A program made the position numbers and the translations under genes. Positions 27,096 through 34,748 of a stretch of DNA of 64,000 bases are shown here, one piece after another. The stretch spans positions 19,587-83,586 of the forward strand of contig NZ_FMVS01000017.1 in assembly GCF_900102515.1 (NCBI RefSeq), read 5' to 3'. The notes below the pieces were generated by a model. That model did no database searches and was not told where the DNA came from. It worked only from the letters and a program-made list of their open reading frames with translations. The DNA is from Butyrivibrio sp. INlla14 (GTDB lineage Bacteria > Bacillota > Clostridia > Lachnospirales > Lachnospiraceae). Position 1 is the stretch's first letter. Each line of letters opens with the position of its first letter.

Positions 27096-28232
27096 ATGAA
27101 TAAGGCAGAAACATTAGAAATCAAGAAGCAGTTTACACCAGACAGATGCACAATAGATCACATTTGCGGATGTTATGTTGATCACGAAAAGAACAAGAGA
27201 CTTACCTTTAGAAAGGCCTTTGGACAGATCCCAGAGGAAGAAATGTTCAAATATCTGGACATTTTCCAGCATACACTTGCAGGCACTTTTGGCAAGAACC
27301 TAATTAGTCTTGAGTTCCCTCTAGACCAGGAGCAGCCAGGAGGGACTCAAGATTTTCTTTTGACTCTTAGAAATTCAAGACTCGAGGACGACGAGCTTGT
27401 GGATGAGTTCTATGACAAGATCATCGCCAACTATGTAAATGGCGAGAACTACTATATTATTCTTGTTCACGCAGTTTACGACATTCCAGGTATCACAAGG
27501 GATGGAATTGAGATGGAGGATGCATCTGAGAAGATTTATGATTACATTCTCTGCAGCATCTGCCCTGTTAAGCTCTCCAAGGCAGGACTTGGCTACAACG
27601 AGAGCAAGAACATCATTGAGGACAGATTCCGCGACTGGATCGTAGAAGGCCCTACAAAGGGATTTCTTTTCCCAGCCTTTATAGAAAGAGATACAGATAT
27701 CCATAACATGCTCTATTTCACAAAGAAGCCTGATGACCTTCAGCCAGAGTTTGTGGAGGCTATGTTTGGCGGAAGAGCGCCTATCTCAGCACCTGAGCAG
27801 AAGGACATCTTTGATGCTGTAGTGCAGAACACCATAGGCGAAGAGGCAGATTATGACATCATGAAGAATATTCATGATAATTTAAATGAGATGATCGAAG
27901 ACCACGAGGGTGATCCTGAGCCTCTTGAGCTTAAAAAGGAAGACGTCAAGCAGCTTCTTCAGGACAGCGGTGTAGCTCAGGACAGACTTGACTATTTTGA
28001 CGAGAATTATGTGAAATGCGCTGGAGATGAGGATTTTCCTCTACTTGCCAGCAATATAGCCAATACCAAGAAGTTTGATATAGAGACTCCAGATGTGGTG
28101 ATCAAGGTCAAGCCAGACAGGACAGATCTTGTGGAATCAAGAATTGTCGATGGCAGACAGTGCCTGGTGATCGCAGTGGATGATCACATAGAAGTAAACG
28201 GGATCAACGTGCGCACCTTCATGAACAAGTAA
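27096..28232 (+). CDS. DUF4317 family protein
   Basis: A 378-residue cytosolic protein that I recognise as a DUF4317 member, a family of unknown function largely confined to Lachnospiraceae and relatives. Characteristic parts are the start ETLEIKKQFTPDRCTIDHICGCYVD, the YYIILVHAVYDIP strand and the CPVKLSKAGLGYN segment. No signal peptide or membrane helix is visible. It is 8 bases after the CheC-like gene and probably co-transcribed with it, which is the only hint at function. An AAGGAAA site lies before the start. Confidence 0.8.
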   Translation: MNKAETLEIKKQFTPDRCTIDHICGCYVDHEKNKRLTFRKAFGQIPEEEMFKYLDIFQHTLAGTFGKNLISLEFPLDQEQPGGTQDFLLTLRNSRLEDDELVDEFYDKIIANYVNGENYYIILVHAVYDIPGITRDGIEMEDASEKIYDYILCSICPVKLSKAGLGYNESKNIIEDRFRDWIVEGPTKGFLFPAFIERDTDIHNMLYFTKKPDDLQPEFVEAMFGGRAPISAPEQKDIFDAVVQNTIGEEADYDIMKNIHDNLNEMIEDHEGDPEPLELKKEDVKQLLQDSGVAQDRLDYFDENYVKCAGDEDFPLLASNIANTKKFDIETPDVVIKVKPDRTDLVESRIVDGRQCLVIAVDDHIEVNGINVRTFMNK

Positions 28233-28271
28233 GACCAGGTAAAAGACCTGTATTCATCCGGGAGAACAGAT

Positions 28272-28979
28272 ATGATTCAGCTTGCAATTGTTGAGGACGA
28301 GGATTCATACGCAGCACAGCTTACAGAATACATAAACAGATTCCAGTCCGAGAGCGGTAATTATTTCAAGATTACAAGATTTTCTGATGGGGATGAGATC
28401 ACTAACGGATATAAGGGGCAGTTTGACATTATCCTTATGGATATTGAGATGAAGCTTATGGACGGCATGACTGCAGCGGAGGAGATCAGAAAGCTTGATA
28501 GTGATGTAGTCATTATGTTTATCACAAACATGACCAACTATGCCATAAGGGGCTATCAGGTTGATGCCATGGACTATGTCCTTAAGCCTGTGAGCTACTT
28601 TGCTTTTTCACAGAAACTTGGAAGAGCTGTCGGCAAGATAAAAAAGCCAACTTCCAAGATTATCACTGTGGATATGCCCTCAGGGGTAAAAAAGCTGGAT
28701 ATCGATAACATTTTTTATATAGAAAGCGAGGGGCACAACCTCAAATTCTACACTACAGGCGGAGAGTTTACAATAAGGGCCAAGATTGGCGACTATGAGG
28801 AACAGCTCTCTGGATACAATTTCTTTAGGAGCAATAAGGGCTATCTTGTGAATCTTAAGTTTGTAGACGGCGTGGAGAACGGAAGCTGTGTCATTGCTGG
28901 CAAGAAGCTTCTTATCAGCAGATCAAGGAAAAACGACTTCATGTCTGCACTTACAGATTACATGGCATCTTTAGCCTGA
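28272..28979 (+). CDS. LytTR-type response regulator
   Basis: A 235-residue response regulator. The receiver domain (1-120) has the acidic pair in VEDED, phospho-acceptor Asp 57 in ILMDIEM and the conserved Lys in VLKPVSY. The C-terminal LytTR DNA-binding domain (about 135-230) reads IFYIESEGHNLKFYTTGGEF and ends RSRKNDFMSALTDYM. This AgrA/VirR-like layout goes with the GHKL kinase encoded next. GGGAGA lies before the start. It probably activates genes in response to the adjacent sensor; no target site was identified. Confidence 0.94.
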   Translation: MIQLAIVEDEDSYAAQLTEYINRFQSESGNYFKITRFSDGDEITNGYKGQFDIILMDIEMKLMDGMTAAEEIRKLDSDVVIMFITNMTNYAIRGYQVDAMDYVLKPVSYFAFSQKLGRAVGKIKKPTSKIITVDMPSGVKKLDIDNIFYIESEGHNLKFYTTGGEFTIRAKIGDYEEQLSGYNFFRSNKGYLVNLKFVDGVENGSCVIAGKKLLISRSRKNDFMSALTDYMASLA

Positions 28980-28997
28980 TAGTTATTGGTAAATAAT

Positions 28998-30308
28998 ATG
29001 GATACTTTTTTCGAAGACATTCCAAGAATATACACGGCCCTGGCTGAGTGGCTGGCCTGCCTGACCTATTGCCTTGTGATGAAAAGAAAAGTCAAAAATG
29101 AGGACTTCATTCTGGTCACCATCCTGGCACTTGTGGTTCAGAGCATGTTTCTGGTACTGACTAAGGGGCTTCCTGTAGTATTCTGGATTCCCTGTATGCT
29201 GATCGCAGTGGGGATAATGTATGTATACATGGCTTTTTGCTGTGATGATAGCAGAAATGTCATAGGTTATTACTGTGCAAGAGCCTTTCTTTTGGCGGAA
29301 TTGGCCGCCTCCCTTGAGTGGCAGCTTGCATACTTTTTCAGGAACCTGACGGACTCGATACTAGTCCAGATTTTGATACTTGTGGGAGTCTACTCTCTTG
29401 TTTTTACCTGGGCCCATTATATGGAAATTGGCATAACAAGAGGAGTCTTCCAACTTGAGATAAATGTAAGAGAACTGTGGGCTGCAATTGCCATAGCTGC
29501 AGTAGTGTTTGCCTTTAGTAATCTTAGCTTTGTATTTAGGAATACCCCATTTTCTGCAGGGCTTGAGGCGGATATCTTTTACATAAGAACCCTGGTTGAT
29601 ATTGCAGGTATCATGATACTGTATGTGTATCAGAGCCGTATCTGCGAGCTTCTTGCAGAAAAAGAGCTCCGGAATATCCACTCAATGCTAAAGGCTCAGT
29701 ATGACAAGTACAGAAACTACCAGTCTACCTTTGAAGTGATCAATATGAAGTATCACGACCTAAAGCACCAGATTGCTGGACTCCGTGCGGAGATGAGCGA
29801 TGAGGAGCGCAAAAAGTGGATTGATTCCCTGGAGCAGGAACTTGAATCCTACAGTCCTGAGCTGGAGACTGGAAATAGTGTACTTGATACTCTGATTGCC
29901 GGAAAGATGATGAACTGCAGAGCCAATAACATCAAGATAACCTGCGTTGCAGAAGGCGATATTCTGGAATTTATGCATGTGGCGGACATTTGTACCATTT
30001 TTGGTAATGCCCTTGATAATGCAATTGAGAGTGTGACTCTTATAGAGGATCCTGAGAAGAGGCTTATACACCTTACTCTTTCCCAGAAAAAGAACTTTAT
30101 ACTGATCCAGATAAATAACTATTGCGAAAACACTATAACAATTAAGAATGGTTACCCTGTTACATCCAAGGCTGATAAGGGTAATCACGGATTTGGACTT
30201 AAGAGTATCAGATATACAGTGGAGAAATACCACGGAACATTGAATTTTGGCCTTAAAGATAATTGGTTTGAGCTTACGATGCTTATTCCAAAAGGAGGGC
30301 TTGGATGA
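28998..30308 (+). CDS. GHKL sensor histidine kinase, AgrC-like
   Basis: A membrane kinase of about 436 residues. Six or so hydrophobic segments fill residues 1-210. A short helical dimerisation part follows with phospho-acceptor His in MKYHDLKHQI. The GHKL ATPase then shows the N-box FGNALDNAIES and the G-box KGNHGFGLKSI. I prefer ATG 28998 over TTG 28986, although neither has a strong ribosome site. It is paired with the LytTR regulator and overlaps the GGDEF gene by 4 bases. AgrC relatives sense peptides; no precursor peptide gene was found next to it. Confidence 0.9.
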   Translation: MDTFFEDIPRIYTALAEWLACLTYCLVMKRKVKNEDFILVTILALVVQSMFLVLTKGLPVVFWIPCMLIAVGIMYVYMAFCCDDSRNVIGYYCARAFLLAELAASLEWQLAYFFRNLTDSILVQILILVGVYSLVFTWAHYMEIGITRGVFQLEINVRELWAAIAIAAVVFAFSNLSFVFRNTPFSAGLEADIFYIRTLVDIAGIMILYVYQSRICELLAEKELRNIHSMLKAQYDKYRNYQSTFEVINMKYHDLKHQIAGLRAEMSDEERKKWIDSLEQELESYSPELETGNSVLDTLIAGKMMNCRANNIKITCVAEGDILEFMHVADICTIFGNALDNAIESVTLIEDPEKRLIHLTLSQKKNFILIQINNYCENTITIKNGYPVTSKADKGNHGFGLKSIRYTVEKYHGTLNFGLKDNWFELTMLIPKGGLG

Positions 30309-31435
30309 ATTTAGTTGCAGTAGCTGTAACTGATTATATAGGTGTGGTCATTCTTATAGCGATGCTATACAGCAGCCACATTCGAAGATCTGAGGGCAGG
30401 TTTGAGTATAAGATTTTTTCTCTTATAGCAGGCTTGTCAGCTTTTGCATGCGCAATTGACTTTATGACTTTTTATCTGGACGGCATGCCTGGAGAGCTTA
30501 GTCGTATTCTTGCTATAGCTGGCAATACTTACTGCTTTGTGACAAACCCTCTCTTTTCTATTGGATGGTGCATGTACACTGAGCTGAAACTATTTAAGTC
30601 AACAGCCAGGATAAAGAGACGCTACAGATTTATAGCAATACCGGGACTTATCCTGATTCTGATTTCTATGATGAATCTGTTTGTCCCTGTAGTATTTTAT
30701 CTTGATGAAATGAATGTCTATCATAGGCTTCCGCTTAGTTATGCTTACTTTATCGTTGAGTTTGGGTATCTTATATTTAGCTATATGATTTTCAAAAAAT
30801 ATGAGAACAGGTATGGAAAAGTGAGATTTTTCCCTATTGGTCTTATGATGGGGCCGGTAGTTGCAGGATGTATTTTACAGCTTGTCTTTTACGGGATATC
30901 ACTTATCTGGGTATCGCTTGCAGTGGGACTTACGGCAATCTATATGTCACTCCAGAATGAGTTCTCCTATCTGGATAAACTGACGGGGCTTTATAACAGG
31001 GCATTTCTTGATTATATCCTTGATTCCTACTCCAAGGATCAGGGAGCTCGCATGGGCGGCATCATGATAGATGTTGACCGTTTTAAAAAAATAAATGATA
31101 CCTTCGGACATTCCGTTGGTGACGAAGCACTTATTGATACTGCAAGAGTCATAACTCTTAGTAAACCTGATAAGGCAGTGGCAGTAAGATTTGCTGGAGA
31201 TGAGTTTATTCTTATATTGAAGGGAACTTCCGAAGAAGCCCTTAAAAGGGTGGTAAAAAATATAAGGGATGAGCTGGAACTTTTTAACGAGACAGAGGGT
31301 AGACAGTATCAGCTATCGCTATCTATAGGCTATACATTATTTGATCCGGAAAAAGATAATGTGGATAGCTTCTTTAGACATATGGATGACAATATGTATG
31401 AGGAAAAGATCAGGAAACATTCTGAGAGAAAATGA
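30305..31435 (+). CDS. Membrane diguanylate cyclase (GGDEF)
   Basis: A 376-residue protein with about six membrane helices (1-215) and a C-terminal GGDEF domain. It starts with LTGLYNRAFLDYIL, has the metal site GIMIDVDRFKKINDTFGH and the active loop RFAGDEF. The first Gly of GGDEF is Ala, a substitution seen in active cyclases. The inhibitory RxxD site is not conserved (SKPD instead), so product inhibition may be absent. ATG and TGA overlap with the kinase gene, giving translational coupling. The operon therefore joins a LytTR two-component system to c-di-GMP synthesis. Confidence 0.9.
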   Translation: MNLVAVAVTDYIGVVILIAMLYSSHIRRSEGRFEYKIFSLIAGLSAFACAIDFMTFYLDGMPGELSRILAIAGNTYCFVTNPLFSIGWCMYTELKLFKSTARIKRRYRFIAIPGLILILISMMNLFVPVVFYLDEMNVYHRLPLSYAYFIVEFGYLIFSYMIFKKYENRYGKVRFFPIGLMMGPVVAGCILQLVFYGISLIWVSLAVGLTAIYMSLQNEFSYLDKLTGLYNRAFLDYILDSYSKDQGARMGGIMIDVDRFKKINDTFGHSVGDEALIDTARVITLSKPDKAVAVRFAGDEFILILKGTSEEALKRVVKNIRDELELFNETEGRQYQLSLSIGYTLFDPEKDNVDSFFRHMDDNMYEEKIRKHSERK

Positions 31436-31444
31436 ACCATGCCG

Positions 31445-31483
31445 ACTCGGAACAAGTTCCGAGTTGTCACGGCGTTCGCCGTA
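31445..31483 (+). repeat. Two palindromes after the GGDEF gene
   Basis: ACTCGGAAC pairs with GTTCCGAGT, and right after it ACGGC pairs with GCCGT. They may protect the 3' end of the mRNA. Confidence 0.5.
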
Positions 31484-31502
31484 TACATGCAATTCATGAC
31501 AA

Positions 31503-31541
31503 AAAACGTACCGTTTATGACAAAAACGGCACGTTTTTTTT
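31503..31541 (+). terminator. Terminator of the two-component/GGDEF operon
   Basis: AAAACGTACCGTTT pairs with AAACGGCACGTTTT and is followed by a T-run. Confidence 0.85.
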
Positions 31542-31652
31542 ATGCGTGTTAACCTCATATTGTAAGCGCCGCTATGATTGTTTATGCGGTCAAACTAAGG
31601 AACTAGATCCTGACCAGATTTAGTTTCCAGATTAAAAAAGGGAGGTTAATCT

Positions 31653-34601
31653 ATGTTATCTATCAATCTGGATGACGTGATGAAAGTCATCAATTCAATC
31701 AAGCCTTTTTTGATTGCTATAGGTATCATAATTGCAGTTGCAATCGTTATCATGATCGCAGTTATGAAGCTTAAGAAGTCAACCAAGAAGCTTGTAAGAG
31801 GCACAGCACTTGTTGCTATGCTGACTGGTATTGTTATATGTGTGAATATGATCCTGACAGGACCTATGAGCACAATGATGGATCTTATTAGTGGAAGCGG
31901 TACAATCTCAAAGACTACATCTGATGAGACAACTGTTCTTGCACAGAATATCGCAAGAGAGGGTATCGTTCTTCTTGAGAATGATGAGAACACTCTTCCT
32001 GTTGCTTCAGGAAGCAAGCTTAACGTTTTCGGATGGGCTTCAACAAATCCTATCCTTGGTGGCGCAGGTTCAGGTGCTCTTAATGATGCATATGAAACTA
32101 TCGATCTTCTTAAGTCACTTAGTGATGCTGGAATCGAGACAAACGCTGAACTTACAAAGTTCTACACAGACTACAAGGCAGACAGACCAGTAGTTGGTAT
32201 GTGGAATCAGGACTGGACACTTCCAGAACCTAACGTTTCTCTTTATACAGACGAACTTATGTCAAATGCTAAGTCTTACTCAGACACAGCTATGATCGTT
32301 ATCAGCCGTTCAGGCGGTGAGGGTGCAGACCTTCCAACAAATATGTCTTCTGTAGTAGATGGCTCTTTCAAGGATGGAACAACCTATACAGCTGGTACTT
32401 ATGATGATACTCTCAACGAGGGTAACGACTGGGATGCAGGTGATCACTACCTTCAGCTTACAAACAGAGAAGAAGAGATGATCGACCTTGTATGCGCTAA
32501 CTTTGGCAAGGTAATCCTTGTTTACAACGGAGCTAACGCTTTCGAGCTTGGTTTTGTAAAAGACCACCCACAGATCAAGTCAGTTCTTTGGGCAGCAGGC
32601 ATGGGCCACGTTGGTATGGAGGCTCTTGGCGAGATCGTAACTGGTGAGGTTAACCCATCAGGTAAGACAATCGACACCTATGTTTATGACATGACAAAGA
32701 CACCTTGGTGGAACAACTTTGGTGACTTCAACTATACAAATATGGAAGACTATGCTTATGTATCAACAGGATTTACTGGCGTTGAGACTAAGGCAGAAGT
32801 TAGCTTTGTAAATTACGTAGAGGGTATCTATGTAGGATACAAGTTCTATGAGACAGCAGCACTTGAGGGGCTCATCAACTATGATGAAATGGTTCAGTAT
32901 CCATTTGGATATGGCCTTTCATACACAACATTTGAGCAGACAATGGGCGACATTACTGAGGATAATGGAACAATTACTTTTGATGTAACTGTTACAAATA
33001 CTGGTTCTGTTGCAGGTAAGGACGTAGTAGAAGTTTACTACAATCCTCCATATGAGAACGGTGGAATCGAGAAGGCTTCTGCAAACCTTGTAGAGTTTGC
33101 AAAGACTCAGCTCCTTGAGCCAGGCGCATCAGAGACAATCACTATCTCTTTTGCAGCAGAAGATATGGCATCTTATGATTACCAGAACGCTAAGGCTTAT
33201 GTACTTGACGCTGGTGACTATGAGATTTCTATCAATAAGGATTCTCACAACGTTATCGATTCTAAGACATACACTGTAGGAACTACAGTAACTTATGACG
33301 GATCAAACAAGAGAACTTCAGATAAGGTTACAGCTACAAACGCATTTGATTTTGCTAATGGTAATATTGAGTACCTTTCAAGAGCAGATGGATTTGCTAA
33401 CTACAATGCAGCAACAGCAGCTCCTAAGAGCTACGAGATGCCTGCAGATGTAAAGGCTACTTTCTACAATATCAGCAACTACCTTACACCAGAAGCTACA
33501 GCAGCTGACGAGGATCCAAACGCAGCAGCAGTTACAACTGGCGCAGCTACATCACTTCAGCTCAAGGACCTTCGTGGTCTTGCTAAGGACGATCCTAAGT
33601 GGGATGAGCTTCTTAATGCTATGACACTTGATGATATGAACGCCCTTATTTCTCTTGGTGGATATCAGACAAACTCAGTTGAGTCAATCGGCAAGGTTCG
33701 TACAAACGACTGTGACGGCCCTGCTTCAATCAACAATAACTTTACAGGTGTTGGATCCCTTGGATTCCCTGTAGGTGTTACAATTGCAGCTACTTTCAAC
33801 AAAGAACTTGCTTATTCATTCGGCGATTACATCGGTAAGATGGCTAACGAGATGGATGTATCTGGTTGGTATGCACCAGCTATGAACATTCACAGAACAG
33901 CTTTTGCTGGACGTAACTTTGAGTACTATTCAGAAGACGGTGTTCTTTCTGGAAAGATTGCTTCAGAAGCTACAAAGGGCTCATGGGCTAACGGAGTTTA
34001 CGCTTATGTTAAGCACTTTGCATTCAACGATCAGGAAGGCAACAGATGCGACATGCTCTGCACATGGACTAATGAGCAGGCAGCTCGTGAGATTTACCTT
34101 AAGCCTTTCGAGATCAGTGTCAAGAACGTTGAGATGACAGCAGTTATGTCTTCCTTCAACTACATTGGTAACCGTTGGGCAGGCGGATGTAAGGAACTTC
34201 TTAAGACAGTCCTTAGAGAAGAGTGGGGCTTCAATGGCTTCGTACTTACAGACTACTTCGGAGTTTACGGATATATGTCATCTGACCAGGCTATCAGAAA
34301 TGGTACAGACTGTATGCTTGTTAACTATCCAACAGCTACAAACAGCGTTCAGTTCAGAGATACAAACGGAGCTCAGCAGGCTATGCGTGAGGCTACCAAG
34401 AATATTCTCTATACTGTAGTTAACAGCCGTGCTTATGCACCTGAGAATCTCAAGTCAGGTATGGCTTCCTGGAAGATTCTTATGATTGTTTGCGACTGCG
34501 TATTTGCAGCACTTATGATCTGCCTTATGGCTATCTTCTGCAAGAACTTCAAGAAGAATAGAGCCAATGAAAAGGCAGCAGCAGAAGCTACTGTAGAGTA
34601 A
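31653..34601 (+). CDS. Membrane-anchored GH3 beta-glycosidase with reversed domain order
   Basis: A 982-residue glycoside hydrolase family 3 protein in which the usual order is permuted. Two N-terminal membrane helices (residues 17-38 and 49-70) are followed by the alpha/beta sandwich that normally comes second (NIAREGIVLLENDENTLPV). A fibronectin-like part (VTNTGSVAGKDVVEVYY) comes next, and only then the TIM barrel (RTNDCDGPAS, AGRNFEYYSEDG, KHFAFNDQE). The nucleophile is Asp 867 in VLTDYFG. A third membrane helix closes the protein (ILMIVCDCVFAALMICLMAIFC). Reversed GH3 enzymes are known from Butyrivibrio and Ruminococcus. The anchors suggest action at the cell surface on cello-oligosaccharides or related beta-glycosides. 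GGGAGG precedes the start. Confidence 0.92.
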   Translation: MLSINLDDVMKVINSIKPFLIAIGIIIAVAIVIMIAVMKLKKSTKKLVRGTALVAMLTGIVICVNMILTGPMSTMMDLISGSGTISKTTSDETTVLAQNIAREGIVLLENDENTLPVASGSKLNVFGWASTNPILGGAGSGALNDAYETIDLLKSLSDAGIETNAELTKFYTDYKADRPVVGMWNQDWTLPEPNVSLYTDELMSNAKSYSDTAMIVISRSGGEGADLPTNMSSVVDGSFKDGTTYTAGTYDDTLNEGNDWDAGDHYLQLTNREEEMIDLVCANFGKVILVYNGANAFELGFVKDHPQIKSVLWAAGMGHVGMEALGEIVTGEVNPSGKTIDTYVYDMTKTPWWNNFGDFNYTNMEDYAYVSTGFTGVETKAEVSFVNYVEGIYVGYKFYETAALEGLINYDEMVQYPFGYGLSYTTFEQTMGDITEDNGTITFDVTVTNTGSVAGKDVVEVYYNPPYENGGIEKASANLVEFAKTQLLEPGASETITISFAAEDMASYDYQNAKAYVLDAGDYEISINKDSHNVIDSKTYTVGTTVTYDGSNKRTSDKVTATNAFDFANGNIEYLSRADGFANYNAATAAPKSYEMPADVKATFYNISNYLTPEATAADEDPNAAAVTTGAATSLQLKDLRGLAKDDPKWDELLNAMTLDDMNALISLGGYQTNSVESIGKVRTNDCDGPASINNNFTGVGSLGFPVGVTIAATFNKELAYSFGDYIGKMANEMDVSGWYAPAMNIHRTAFAGRNFEYYSEDGVLSGKIASEATKGSWANGVYAYVKHFAFNDQEGNRCDMLCTWTNEQAAREIYLKPFEISVKNVEMTAVMSSFNYIGNRWAGGCKELLKTVLREEWGFNGFVLTDYFGVYGYMSSDQAIRNGTDCMLVNYPTATNSVQFRDTNGAQQAMREATKNILYTVVNSRAYAPENLKSGMASWKILMIVCDCVFAALMICLMAIFCKNFKKNRANEKAAAEATVE

Positions 34602-34643
34602 TAGTAATTTAGACCTATAAATATATAGGATTAATTGGATCAT

Positions 34644-34690
34644 AGGCGGCACGGGAGGTCCTGTGCCGACCTATGTTTCCATATTTAAAA
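34644..34690 (+). terminator. Hairpin between the two GH3 genes
   Basis: CATAGG, GGCAC and GG pair with CC, GTGCC and CCTATG, followed by TTTCC. It is a strong stem with a poor T-tract, so a partial terminator or processing site. Confidence 0.55.
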
Positions 34691-34694
34691 AGGT

Positions 34695-34725
34695 GTTTGC
34701 CAATTGTCACATGGAATTGGCAAAT
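34695..34725 (+). repeat. Inverted repeat before the second GH3 gene
   Basis: TTTGCCAATT and AATTGGCAAA are perfect 10-base arms around a short spacer, 25 bases before the gene's start. It could be an operator for an unidentified regulator or an mRNA hairpin. Confidence 0.5.
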
Positions 34726-34748
34726 TACATAGATATGCGAGGGAAAAA

